Assembly: GCA_014871385.1 (NCBI GenBank)
Contig: CM026427.1
Coordinates: forward strand, 9,368,344-9,432,343
Source of the DNA: Ceratodon purpureus
Lineage: Eukaryota > Streptophyta > Bryopsida > Pseudoditrichales > Ditrichaceae
Length of the DNA stretch: 64,000 nt
Direction: 5' to 3'
Part shown: piece by piece, positions 12,450 through 25,154 of the stretch
How the letters are laid out: every line of letters begins with the position of its first letter
Position numbering within the stretch: position 1 is the stretch's first letter
Made by a program: the position numbers and the translations under genes
Notes under the pieces: generated by a model
Databases searched by the model: none
Seen by the model: only the letters and a program-made list of their open reading frames with translations
What the model was told of the DNA's origin: nothing

Positions 12450-14991
12450 TTAACAATTATGATAGCAGGAGCCACGCACACCAGAATCGTTATGAGAAAA
12501 CCGTATGCTCTGTTCACGTATGGTTTGCTTTTGTCGATTCTCTTGGGTACAGAGTACAGGCTCACTTTCGTGATCTTCCACTGAGAATTGCTTCTGAACA
12601 CCTGTAGCGGACTCTGAATTCTCCCGCATAATTCGTAACTGCCGCATGAGACCGTCGATTACCATCTTCACCTCCGGAGTGTCGCACTCCTCAATACTCC
12701 TGAGTTCCTGCATTTGCTTCAGTAACACTTTCCCTAGGGGATGTTCCCTAGCAAACATCACGTCGACGTCAGTGGACAGATGGAACTGATCATTCATGCT
12801 TCCCGATTGACTACGGTCACTGAGAATAGTAATTCGCTCTACAGAGGTATTCCGGTCATAACTCCCGTTGGCTGCGGCGGCACTTCCGCATGGATTCTGC
12901 GAACGTCTCTCATGGGAAGCTGTTGACACGCCTTCCTTACCGCCCTGAGCTACGGTTTCCAGTTTCCGTGATCGACACCTCCTGTCCGCCTTTTTGTCTC
13001 GGGTGACCTCTTCTTGGACCTCCTCCGGGTCTGGCGTTCTTCCAAGGCGCTCCCGCAGTTTCTCTGTTACACCTGCAACACCTATTGGACCGGTACGTCC
13101 CTTTGTCTTTCTACAAGCGTTCGCGTAACGCATCTGGTCGGATTTAGCTTTAAATTTTTCGGTCCCTGACATTACCACGAGTCTGGACCAAATATCCTGA
13201 CTTACCCACTGAGGACGATCTTCTTCTGCCTCGATTGCCTTGATCAGTTCGTGTCGGTATGAACTTAGAGCTGATCCGATGCGTGCACGCAACCAACTCG
13301 AATTCACATTGTCCGAGAAGTCTATGTCATCGTTCAGCCTCTGAATCAAAGTCTCCATGAGGTGGAAAGGTTGGTGGCGTATGTCGATGTAAGAAGGATC
13401 GAGGCCGCGTACTACTTTTCCAAGTATCTCATTGAAATCACCAATGCCGTAACCGTATGGTCTCCCTTCTTGATTAACGTGTACGTAATACCTCTTCTTC
13501 CCTGCCTCAACTCTCCGATTAGCTGTGTCCTCTCGAGTCCTCTGTTTCTCGCGTCTGTTTTTCCTGTCAATGCTTTCCTTCTTTATACTAAAAGGGTGGA
13601 TGGAACACGTACCGTGACCAGAACCTGTCCTTCCATGATCGTTTCGGAGTTCTTCATTTCTCAGCCTGTTTTTGGGAGACGCCAGCGGAGGGAGTCTTAA
13701 CTCGAAATTCCTTCCAGGGGGTGTGGACACTTGCCGACCTGGATTCTGGTTACGGCCAGGAGAACTCTGCCTGTCTAATGTATCTTCTTCGTCTGGACTG
13801 TAAGACTCAGACGACTGTCGCGAGGGCCCTGATCCGTTGGTGGGCACGTGAGCTCTACGGGCACGAGCACCTTTTCCATGCTTTCTGTGTCTACGCTCTC
13901 GGTCCCATTCTAATGAAGACATAGAATTGGAACGGGACGACGACCTATGACGGCGACGTCTACTGCTACGGTGAGTTCTTCTCCTTCTTCGATCGCTCTG
14001 TAAGACATAAGAAATATTAAAAAATCTGTTGAAATGTTAGGAGCAGGAAATTAATTCAATCGAGGTCCTCTGTTTTATTTCGATTTATCTTTCAATTAAA
14101 CCCATAAGTATAATACTAAATATCGCATACTCCTCCGCTTGCGGGTCATACCCCTACTGGAACAGTACAGAATTCTATTCAAATATGTGTTCATATTGCC
14201 TTGATGGATGGATGGATCAGAACGCCAAATTACCTCGTCGGACTCTGTCGAAGTGTACCTCCTATGACGTCGAGACCTCTTATGCACAGGGGATCGATCA
14301 GTGCCATCGTATTTAGGGCGTCTGTAATCATTATCGTCACAGCCTGTACGCACATGATCTGATGTCTTCGCTGGCATCCTCCACTGATCATCCTCTTGAG
14401 CTTCGGGTTCCCAGTTACCTGGTTCAGAAAAATTCTGAAGGCCCTTGTTAACGTTACCTCCCTTTTTATCGTGATCATTACCTGTACCTGCAGGTGTGCC
14501 CGTAGTGACATACGTTTCGGTTTCTTCATTTCCTGTTCCAGCTGAAACTTGCCCCCATAATAAAAACATTACTATCCACTACTACCGAATCAACAGAAGC
14601 TACGCATAGACATTACAAATATACAATAATTTGTTGGAAGAACAGGAGTGAAACATGATGAACACAGTGAACCTGAAGAACTTTTACATGATGCCATGAG
14701 CACAAAGAATTTCTTACCTGCATCGCCGGACACCACTGTCTGAGGTACTGCAACGACGGGTGTGGAAGGCGCACGCGAATTACAGGCAGCCTTTGCCAGG
14801 GGGATGTTGAAGAACTCTTCTACCACTGCATTCGCGGCATCGGGACCCGGGACAAACTTCGCTCTAGGTCCGGGAGTGATTCGCACAACCCAGTCATCGT
14901 CTTCCGAAGCTCCTTCCTGGAATGTTTTTTTTTTAAGCGGATTCCACAACTCAGGTCCTCTCTTCACCTTCGTGCTTGCACGCGGTGGCAT
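12450..14991 (-). CDS. CACTA-encoded Transposase_24-type protein with Arg/Ser-rich region
   Basis: Three exons on the minus strand, 14991-14718, 14541-14234 and 13997-12450, with matching phases, give about 709 residues from ATG 14991 (start MPPRASTKVKRG). The middle is strongly Arg/Ser-rich across the second junction (RRRRHRSSSRSNS), like an SR splicing-factor segment. Residues about 364-525 hold the plant transposase pattern of the Ptta/En/Spm family (Transposase_24): WVSQDIWSRLV, then EKFKAKSDQMRYAN, a Gly-rich GRTGPIG and LGRTPDPEEV. A charged, coiled-coil-prone tail follows. In En/Spm elements such a protein is the second, DNA-binding product beside TNP2. It is transcribed away from the TNP2 gene, unlike the usual tandem order. 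Function is inferred from family; the exact 3' end may hide one more intron. Confidence 0.8.
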
Positions 14992-16224
14992 TATGCTCCG
15001 TTTTTATTATATTCCTGGAAACGGCGGTCACAACAAATGAACTAAAGTGAACTTCTCTTATAATAATACCCACATTTCTAATTACGGGACTATGTCGATA
15101 TAAGTACTCTGCTAGTATACAGCTATCTCCTTCGAACCTAATGCTTAACTAATTAATGACATCACAGAAGAATATTACAGAAGAACACATCAGCTTCATG
15201 GAAAAAGAAAACCCTCATATTCAAGTCAGAACTCCTTCTCTTCTTCTGTCGAGGCCCTTACCAAACTGTCGACAAACGATACGATAATACGCGCTCTAAA
15301 ACCTGCAGACATAAATCCAATTAGCCACAGACTTGTAAGAGGACTTACAACAGCTACCCAAATCAGCTGTCTCGCTCGCTAAGAGATATGGGAACACACA
15401 TGAATAAAATAACAACAGCTGCTCTTATAAAAGAACATGCGTTTCATAAAGTAACTCATGTTCATAAACATAACCCTAGCAACCGAAGCAAGCACGGTCC
15501 TCTACATATGATGCGGTGCCGGGACAACTGCTTATACGACGCCACAGATACTACACAAACCTATGCAACCAGCAGTATTTTCAAATCAGACAAACAAGAG
15601 CTCGTACAGACGCCCACCAGCTGATGACTGCTCGAGTTCTCGCCCGAACCAACAGACAGAGGTGAGGAGTTGGATACGTGACCTACGTTTGTTCCGCCGT
15701 CGCGTGAACATCTCCTGGGCGGCTGCATAAAGAGTAACCATCGGAGGTACTGCCAGGTCCCAAGAAGTAAAAGCTTAGAGAGGATGAGGACGAACGTCAT
15801 GACGCGTTTCTGGAGGCGATAATTGTGCCATGCAATGTTGGTAAACTGCAGTTAAGAACCACTTATTAAATGTTCGACCAGTAGATGATGGATTATCATG
15901 AACCCTAGCCAACATGCATCACATGATCTGTGCGAGAACTTAGTAAGTGCTGCCTTCGTGTCATGAGGGAGGAGTGATTGACGGTTTAAATTAGGATCAA
16001 CTATCTGCAGCCCTCGCTTTTCGTAAGATTCACGATCTTTTCGCTACGTAGAGCTCCCGATTTACCGTTGGGAACAACCGTCATGCGAACACAACGAACA
16101 TTCCTGTACTAACACATGTAGTACGCCCTGATATTCCCAAGTCCGCAGAAGTCACCTTCTCAGCACCTTTGTGGAGGGGTGGTACGATATCATTTCCCAT
16201 GTGAGTTAACGATAGGGCAGTAGC
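14992..16224. promoter_or_regulatory. Divergent intergenic region inside the CACTA element
   Basis: 1.2 kb between two divergent starts (14991 minus, 16225 plus). It should contain both promoters. I see no conserved ORF or clear repeat here; the short open frames have no codon-like pattern. Confidence 0.4.
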
Positions 16225-17041
16225 ATGAGTCAGGTTCAGGAATCCGTCACCGAGTCAGTAGTGTCTCCTAGACCTGAGAGACGTAAGAGAAAGCGACGTC
16301 AGTTTAGGATTTCTAGTCCTAGCAGATGGGAGCGACTGCACAAGGGCTGTTTGGAATTGCTACAAGAACTTGATGACCTCGAGAAGGCCGTGGAAGAAGA
16401 GCACCTCCGTAGAAACTGGTTTACCGGTGTTCGGATTTTGTTGAACCGGCCGATTCATTCAATGTGAGTTGGGTTTGTTTCGATTTCAAGTTACAGATTC
16501 TCCCGGGTTAGTATTTAGTACTGTTCAGATTTTTTCTTTTCACGTATGCATCTCCACGTTCGATATATGACATTAGGGTTATGCGTGTTTTTTCTATGCA
16601 GTAATCCCGATTCTCAGGCCATCGCAAGTCTAACTTTGCGTAGGCTCCTGCTATCGGCGGAGTTCTTAGGGGCGACACAGGCCGAGAATATCTTTGACCG
16701 TGTCACCCACATCGTTGTATTTCACCGAGAAGGGCAACATATCCCCTCGAAAAACATTCTCCGCAGGTGATTATATTTCGTAATTTGTATATCATGACTT
16801 CCTGTGAAAGCGTAATCCGATAACACCTTCTTTGCCATACGTGTCGGTCAATTGTATTACTAATTTTCACTGTGGACAACCATACAGCTTAGGAGGTCAA
16901 GCTGAACAGGATATGGTGACCTTCTCAGAGATGTTGAACCCTGCGGGAGTGAAAATGAACGTTGTCTACCAGGACTGGCTGGAGGACTGCCTCAAGGAAA
17001 AAAAGGTAGTACCTGTGGAGGGATACCGAGCCATCCAATGA
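16225..17041 (+). CDS. Small BRCT-domain protein carried by the CACTA element
   Basis: Three exons, 16225-16463, 16602-16766 and 16888-17041, with phases 2 and 2 matched, encode 185 residues. The N-terminus is basic (RPERRKRKRRQF), a likely nuclear signal, followed by a charged helix. The second and third exons form one BRCT-like fold: RVTHIVVF in the middle and the classic end VYQDWLEDCLKEKKVVPVEG, with the invariant Trp of the BRCT C-terminal helix. BRCT domains bind phosphopeptides or DNA ends in repair and checkpoint proteins. No ligase or other catalytic domain is attached. It lies between the two transposase genes, on the TNP2 strand about 730 bp upstream, so it is either a captured host fragment or an accessory protein of the element. 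Confidence 0.78.
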
Positions 17042-17773
17042 GGATCGTCCGGCTTCAGTTACATTCGAATTAGGGCGATGTTGTGAGTGTTTCTCTCCTT
17101 ACCACAGTCTGTGCCGGATGAGTTGGGGATTTATTTTCATAGCCATGTACCGGCGTTTTAAAGGTTAGGACGGGACCCAACAGAAACATGGAAATATAAT
17201 ATGGTGGATCGTTTGTTCTCTGTGTTAAATAAGTACATGTGAAATATGCTCCCTGTATTGTACAATTTTTAACAGGACTGTGTTTTAATGCCATTTGTAA
17301 AACGCAATCACGTCTTTCATGAGATTCATATAACAGTGACACTGGCACCGCAGACAACTTTATAGTAAACCGGGAAGGAGGATTATACTACCGTCTGAGG
17401 GGAAGGGATCACGGAGGCACTTACTATGAGAATCGGTAAGCTCGCCTGAACGTGTAACTTGTTCTACATGGTCACCGGTGACAGTAATGTCCGTCATATA
17501 ATTCCATGTCTAATAGGCTACAGCGTCTTCGGTTACCAGAAGATGATGGAGGAAAGTTCGTTCAAGGACAAGTGTATTTATTTACATAATGTCGCATGTC
17601 TTATACTCTTTCTAATGGACCTCTGCATGGCCATTAGAATTCTGTGGTTCTGTGATGTTTTAACATTTCTAAATGAATGTGATTTCAATTTCATGTCTAC
17701 TGAGATTTTAATTATGTGCAGGGAAATCGAACGGAATGTGAACAGTTACAGAAGAAGGTGACAGTATTAAGAA

Positions 17774-20700
17774 ATGAGGAGACGCCGTATGGTACCCGCT
17801 TACCATATTGAGCGATCCATATCCATCCGTTTAGGGTTGCTAGAGTATCCATGTGCATGTGCTAGATGTCGGGGAGGTCGCATCCGTAAGCCTACAACGA
17901 TTGGGAGGCATCACAGAGTATATGGCCGAGACCCGTACCTATCTCACCCTATTCTGGTACGTACAATTCACTTATCCTTATTCCATTTCTGACTCTGCTC
18001 ATGGGCAGAGTAGATCATTACTTCACTGATATTTCTTGTAATCCAAAACTGGAAGACACTTACACCCCTGGAGCATTTAACGGAAGTCCGTCTGTATATT
18101 AATTGAACGACTCCACGCATATGTTCTGCAGACTGTGGACGGCCGGAACTTGCGGGGTCCTGTGCAAGAAACCGGAGAGGGAGAGGAATTCTATCACAGG
18201 GATCGTGGGAGAAGTGGATCGCCCGGTTATGCTTGGCCAAATGTCGAAGGAGTGGATTACCAAAGGATGATGTATAATGCCTTTGGTCGGGCAGACGATC
18301 TACATAGAGACGCGGCTGACAATGCGCAAAACTTTGAAGCCTGGGATGAAATGGAGGTTGAAGAGGAAGACGAAGTAGATTATGAGAATCTCATTCGGGA
18401 GTCTACAGATCCTGTTTTCCCTGGGTGTCATGAAAATAGGATTCAGTGTGGAATTGTTTTAATGAGTTTAGCATCAGTGTATGGCGTTTCTGATGCTTTT
18501 CTATCGGCATTATTGACTTACTTAGCAGGAAGTTTATTACCTAGGTCTAACATTCTTCCTCGAACAGCGTACGAATTAAAATCTCTGATTCGGAAGATGG
18601 GCCTTCAACATGAAAGAATTCACAGTTGTCCAGAAGGACATGTGCTTTACGAAGGCCCGGAGAACTCAGAATTACAAAACTGCCCAACCTGCCAGCGGTC
18701 ACGATACATTTCGGGATCGTCAACAATTCCTGCAGCAGTTACAAGGTATTTTCCTTTAGTACCGAAGCTCACTCGCATTTACAGATGTCCGAAATTAGCT
18801 TCACTTTTGGAGTATCATGCGAGTGCAGAATTCGATGGGAAGAACATGACTTCTGTGGCGCACAGTTTCCAGTGGCGAGAGATCACGCGAATGTATCCTG
18901 AGTTTGCAAACTTATCAACGCATTTGAGACTTGCATTGGTAGCCGACGGTGTGTGCCCCCACAGCCATCAGAATTCCAGGCACTCCACTTGGATCGTCTT
19001 AGTGGCCATATACAACTTACCGGGCTGGCTAGCGACCAAGAAATTCTTTCTAAACCTGTCGTTACTAATCCCTGGTCCACGTGCTCCAACTTCTGAAACC
19101 TTCGACATCTACCTCAGACCTTTAGTGGTAGATTTACTAAGACTGTGGCAGGGGGTCCCGGCAATGAACATGTCAAAGCCCATTGGTGATCGGAATTTCA
19201 CTTTAAGAGCAATGCTCATGTGGACTGTAAGTGATTTTCCTGCATTAGGACTTGTTTCAGGGCAAGTTGTGAAGGGATATATGGCTTGCCCTATTTGTGG
19301 AGCACACACAGAAGCTGATCACTCAAGGTACCTTTGTAAGATGGTATACCTGGGCCACCGACGGTTTCTTCCTCCGAATCACAGGTTCCGTCGCTCAAGG
19401 GCTTTATTTAATGGAGAGACGGAGCTAAGACCCCCTCCGCAACGACGAACTGGCGCTCAAATTCTAGCGGAAGGACGGGCAAGATCAGATTGGCTACGCA
19501 ACGGAGGTATTGAAGATTCTGCCGGTGACCCAGTGAAGCAGCACGGCGTGAAAAGAGCCAGTATACTGTACGCACTACCCTATTGGAAGGTATGACGTCG
19601 ACCTTGAAGAACATGTTCATTACAGTTTATTATTCCCGTTTGTCAGTTTAAGTGTTTCTCAAATTTCACTGCCAGTTATTGCTGCTTGAAAATGAGCTTG
19701 ATATGGGACTTTGCTTGAATATAGATTAAGTTAATCCTGTTAGTCTTGGTGAGAGAACACAACGCAGTTTCAGAATTTTGCATGTGTCAGTTCAGGACTT
19801 ACATTCTTAGAATGGAGAGGACTTCCCCTGTTTCTAAATTCATTCAGAGTACGCAGTGTCGACGGATTGTGGTACAGTACGCTGTAGTATTAGGAATGTC
19901 TTTTAATGAGTTTACCATCAACGCTGTTAATTTTATTTTTAAAAAAAAATACAATTTAGTGACATTCCATGATAAACCAGTAGAGGGTCAACGTTCGTGG
20001 CATCTGTAAACGGACCGTTGTACATGTATTCAATTGTTCTTGTTACAGAAGCCCTTTTTGGAAATGAAGAGTATGTGGTTTAGTACCTGTAAGAGTTCGT
20101 GTCTGGCATCGGTATCCATAGCTTCGTTGTTTACTGGACACAATAAATTTTTAGTTTTTTGGAATTAACTCTGCTGCATATGTCGGGTCATAATCGGACC
20201 ACTTGAGGCTGTAATTTGTTACCAATACTGGGGAAGTGGAAAGTCTACGCTAAAATCACATAGATTAGGCGACATACTCAATGAGTGGATAGCCTGATAT
20301 CGTAGTCAGCATTGGGGATACAGCAAATGGTACTGTTCAGAGGTAATCGGTTGTTACAGGATGTGTTTCTTTTTTAAATGTTTGGAGCTGATTTGATAAC
20401 GTCCAGTGCATTCATGCTTTTAGATGAGCGTGAAATTTACATACCTACAGGATAGTATATCATGTACTGTAAAGTAGTCATTCATCAATGAATATACGAA
20501 CGAAATATAGTTTTGCTGCCATGTGAATGAATCCTGCTATTCAACTTTACACGGGCATCTGAGGTCATTCTGGCACTTCACGGTGATCTTTGGGAAAGTC
20601 CTAATCATCAAGTTTCTTAAGTAAGTATAATCCATGTGCTAATCAGTGTCCTTTCGAAATTACTTGTGCAGAATCTCCCAGTTAGACATACGGTTGATGT

Positions 20701-22696
20701 CATGCACACAGAAAAAAATATTGCGGAAAGTCTAATCAGAACTCTCTTCGGAGAGAAAGATACTGCGAAGGTTCGACTGGACCTCCAAGCCAGGAATATT
20801 CGTCCCCATTTGTGGCTGAGGCGTCTGGGGGAAGATGGTTCACGTGCTTACATGCCTAATGCCAAATACGTTCTCTCGAAGGCTGACCGGGAGCAGTTCT
20901 TGAAGATTCTGAAGGCTTTAAAAATGCCTCGCCATTACTGTAGCTCATTGTATTCGAAAATTAGTAAAGGTAAGTTGACAGGCCTGAAATCGCATGACTA
21001 TCATGTAATGTTACAAGAGATTCTTCCTCTCTGCCTTAGGAATATAGGGGATCCAAAAACAACTGCTGCGATTGTTCGTTTGAGTCGGATTTTTCGTAAA
21101 CTGTGTTCAAAATCTGTCGATATAGATACACGGGAGATCCTCTTCGAAGAGTGTGCTGAAACACTATGTTTGCTGGAAAAAGAGTTCTCCCCGGCTTTCT
21201 TTGATGTCATGGTTCACTTAACAATACACTTAGTGGAAGAGTTATTCTTGTGCGGCCCAGTGCATGTGAGGTGGATGTACCCTTACGAAAGGTACTTCAA
21301 AACTCTAAAGGGATTTGTAAGGAACCAAGCTAAGCCTGAGGGATGTATGGCGAAAGGGTATGAGGTAGAGGAAGCGTGCGGTTTTGTTGGAGAGTTTGTT
21401 TCTGAAGAGGTGGGTTCGTTTAGAAGAGTTTGGGAGTCTGATGAAGACCCGATTCTCAACGATGTTGTCCTAGAAGGACGACCGAAACGGCGTGTGCTTG
21501 ACCTCTTGCTTCGGCGACAAATGCACTCGTTTGTACTGGAGAACGCAGACGTCGTTGAGCCGTATCGACTGTAAGTAACTGGATCTTACCTTTCCTTCTC
21601 AACTGTACGTCATGTACTTTATTTCGCCTGTTCTACAGAAAACTAGGAAGACTTAGTTTTATATACAAATTCCCATGTACCTCCATTTCATGCTGTGTTC
21701 GGAATCTACGCATACTGTTCTTACCAGTATGTAACCATCTCTTGTTCTCGTAATGCTTTGTAAGTGGGCTGATAGAAGTATTGAAATTTTTATTTCATTA
21801 ATTTTTTTTTTCTGGTTAGTGAACATGCCGAAGCTGTAAAAGAGAGAGCAGTAGCAAGACAGCAATGGAGGTCCAGACATTTCGGTCGAGCTGGGTCCAG
21901 AGCTCCGAACTTTCCAGCTGATCTGACAGAAATTCAGCAATTCCCGGAATGGCTACGTGACAGAGTCCAATCCCAAATTGATTCCGGGACATATGTTGAC
22001 GACATGGTGGAAGCAACATCTAAATTTCCTTCTTTGGTGGCAGAAAAATACCGTAGCATGTATTCATACGGTTACCATCTACGTGTGCGAAGTGCAGAGG
22101 AGGGCTTGAAGACTTGTGACTCTGGCATTGCAGGGACATTCATCAGGGCATGTAGGTCTGGGGTAGGAGATAGGAACGTCGTCATGGCTCCTGTGGAATA
22201 TGTAGGTACACTCGATGAAATCATAGAGTTGGACTACGGTATTTTCACTCAGGTTGTCTTGGTGGCCTCATGGGTTAAAGCAAATTACAGGGGTCCAAGT
22301 GCTACTGTTAAAAAGGACAAATGGGGATTTACAATTGCCAACTTCAACAGAATGATTGATTTCGGTGAAGACTCATTTGCTTTACCTTCCCACGTTCAAC
22401 AAGTGTTCTACTCGGACTGCTCTGAAGCTCCAGGATGGCGGGTTGTCATTCGCACTGAACCGAGAGGGAGGAGAGTTGAAGCTTCCGTTGCCGACCGGGA
22501 AGAGGGGATGTTATTCGAACTAGGCAGGGACGATGATTTTGAAGGTCTCAGGATTCCAGAGAATTTTACCGAAGACGTTCCAACTCAGGCAGAAGGAGGT
22601 AGGGAGATACGAGCGGAGAACCTTTTTGAAAATCTCGAGGCCGAGCCTGATTTGGTCTTCGACAGGGCCGTTGGTGAGTCGTCGGAGTCTGAATGA
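17774..22696 (+). CDS. CACTA TNP2-type transposase (Transposase_21, DUF4218, DUF4216)
   Basis: Four exons, 17774-17956, 18132-19589, 20672-21570 and 21820-22696, with matching GT..AG phases give 1,138 residues and no internal stop. The N-terminus has a C-x-C-x2-C motif followed by RCRGGRIRKPTTIGRHHRVYG. The second exon holds a C-x2-C pair and the Transposase_21 core: ALVADGVCPHS, then YNLPGWLATKKFF, LIPGPRAPTSETFDIYL and a CPIC knuckle. The third exon opens with VRHTVDVMHTEKNIAESL, the hallmark VMH-EKN motif of TNP2, and continues into a DUF4218 region (FFDVMVHLTIHLVEE, WMYPYERYFKTLKGF). The last exon carries the DUF4216-like VEYVGTLDEIIELDY and an acidic end. It should cut and join the CACTA ends. 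An upstream non-coding or short coding exon is possible. Confidence 0.92.
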
Positions 22697-24650
22697 TGAA
22701 CAAAGTGATCAGGTGCGTGAATATGCATTCGTTTGTTCTACTGTTATAGTGGTTTGAACTGTCTTAGGATAAAGTAGTCGTTAAGTTCACTGGAAAACAG
22801 TCGAGTGCGGAAGTCGAATGTAGTATCATTACAACATAGTGATAGTGATGTATTTATATTTAGGGCGTATGCAAAGAAGTGTTCACACGGTACTCGTCTT
22901 ACTCTACTTCTAAAGGAAATCAAGAGTAATTTGTACTTGTTCGTGCCCATGCAGATGACAGAGGATTATAGTATTTCCCGGTGCTAGAGTATATACCGAG
23001 GAGGATGGTCGGAGTGGATGAGTTAGTCTCGCATGGTATTTAACGGAGTAAAACGCATATCACAGTGATATTTATTTGGTTTACATTGTATCCTTTTGAA
23101 GATGTTCTTCATTGCACTATCCATTTTGTCCCATAAGCTGTGAAGACTCTGAGAAAGTTCTTTCGGGAGGGTTGATTTTCCGAATGATCAGAGGTGCAGG
23201 CATTTGTAATCTCCTACATAAATTCAATTTATTTCCTGTAAAAGTTCGTCCATGATATTTGAAGTGTCGCAGCATCTCGAATGTGTATATCGTATGGATA
23301 TTGTAATTCAGCTCAGTACAAGTGGTGAACATATCGTACTCTAACAGTATCATTGCTTCGAGTTACGGTACAGCTGGAAATTCATTTCCAAGAAAACGAA
23401 GAATTTTTTTTTTTGTCTTTCAGTTTTATAATATCATAGTTCATTGTGACGGTCAAGTGCAGTGACGTAGAAGATCATTTCGCAAGTGCTCTCTGATCTC
23501 CGTAATATTAAATGAATCTGCAGAAACGCTGATTACTGTAGAAAATAATAAATAACATGGATATGATTGGGATGTCCCATGAGTACTCTTTTTGTTCGTG
23601 CAAATCTGACTAACAGTTGTAGTGCATTTGCTTCAGTACAGAGATTACAATTGCAATTTACAACATCAACTTATTTGATCCTGCAGTGGAGTGGATATGC
23701 TCTTCGACGCAGTATAGCAGAGATATCAATCACCGAGAGAGGTATCCCACAGACATATATGATTGAAGTGTTTACTTCCTCTTACGTAGAATAAATGTCA
23801 ACCCCCCGTCCTAGAGATTTGCTTCACTGTGGTCCTTAATTGAAGAGGCCCCCCATTTTGGTGCATCTCTGTTGTGATTATGTTTATATTATAGATGCTG
23901 AATTCTTGGTTTTTGTTCTAATCAGTTCATGTTTTTTGGAATATAAATGAATTTCTGAGACCGCTCAGAATGCATGAGTACTCAGCGTAAAATCTCAAAC
24001 GCTGTGATCATGGAAGCAGTTCGTCTTCCCGGGAACATGCGATCTCAACGAAATGTGTACCTCTTTACGAATAAGGACCTCGAAAAAGTATAGTGAAATT
24101 ATGCAACATCCTGGGCTAAAATCTGTGTTTTTTCCTCTAATTGAATATGTAACGGAAATGAAGGTACTAACTTCCCTCTCTCTCACTGTCCGATTAGGGA
24201 GACTATCCTCCGGGTTTCACAAGACTGATCTGTCGTAACAGGCATAGGTAAAGGTACGTGGGCAAATTAATTCACTCAATCCAAATGATTAGGAAGTGAG
24301 ATGTTCCTTCAGTACTTACCGTTTCCCACAGTTTCATGATCCTTAGATGCGACATCACACATGCAGGTAAGTGACTTCTAAATGTTGGAAATTAATCATT
24401 GAGATAATGTCCTCTATTGCATGGTACTGTAGCTAGGAAGTAGGCTAATTTTACGTACGTCTCTCATAATGTCTGGGTGCTCAGGTTCTGTTGAAGACTC
24501 CAACATATATCTCATGCTAGTTTTGTTTTCTCTTGTTTCAATTGTTCGCTTGTTCCTCTTAGTGTCTACCGTAGAAGTGCCTGCATTTTTTCGCCTCATC
24601 TTATTCACCGCTGGTGCTTTTTCTATACTTTGACGGAGACTCTGTTCAGT
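22697..24650. other. No gene seen (CACTA interior)
   Basis: About 2 kb between the TNP2 stop and the F-box-like ORF. AT-rich with only short open frames. I see no conserved protein and no tandem repeat. Confidence 0.5.
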
Positions 24651-25154
24651 ATGGATTACGAACTCATCGCAACCCACGGCGTTTTGCAGAGGCTGCTTTC
24701 GGAGTTGGCAAACGGCTCGGACCCATGGGACGCCGTATTTCCTGTTAACTCGTGGACTCCTCCTACCCTCGTTACACTCGCGGACATTGATCGAGCTCGG
24801 GCGGTGTGCAAGTCCTGGAAGGCAACTGTGGACGCCAGCCCCGAGTACGCGACCATCCGCCTCGCACGGTGGGATTACTCGCAGCTTCAGGGAGCGAATT
24901 GGGTATCAAAGGCTGAATTTGAAACCCAGCGTTTTCACTGGAGCTGGAGCATATTCAACACCTCCTGGAACATGGAGATCCCATTCTCGGACCGGCGATT
25001 TCGGGAGGAGCCTCTGTCCGCCCTCAGCAATGCAGAGTTGAGTCACCTCCGAGACCGACTCTCCGGATCCGGTAACTCTCCAATCCCGACCTTCGAGGGC
25101 CAGAAACTGTCTCACCGCTTCGACATTTGGGTTGCTCCGTCTGCCCGTGCGTAA
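24651..25154 (+). CDS. F-box-like single-exon ORF inside the CACTA element
   Basis: 167 residues from ATG 24651 to TAA 25154. The stretch TLADIDRARAVCKSWKATVD resembles the second half of an F-box (the LxRxRxVCKxW pattern), which binds SKP1 in ubiquitin ligases. The rest is rich in Trp, Phe and Arg and shows no kelch or LRR repeats. The coding stretch is visibly GC-richer than the AT-rich element sequence around it, which fits recent capture of a host exon. The first half of the F-box is poorly conserved, so the assignment is tentative. It could instead be an accessory element gene of unknown role. Confidence 0.5.
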   Translation: MDYELIATHGVLQRLLSELANGSDPWDAVFPVNSWTPPTLVTLADIDRARAVCKSWKATVDASPEYATIRLARWDYSQLQGANWVSKAEFETQRFHWSWSIFNTSWNMEIPFSDRRFREEPLSALSNAELSHLRDRLSGSGNSPIPTFEGQKLSHRFDIWVAPSARA

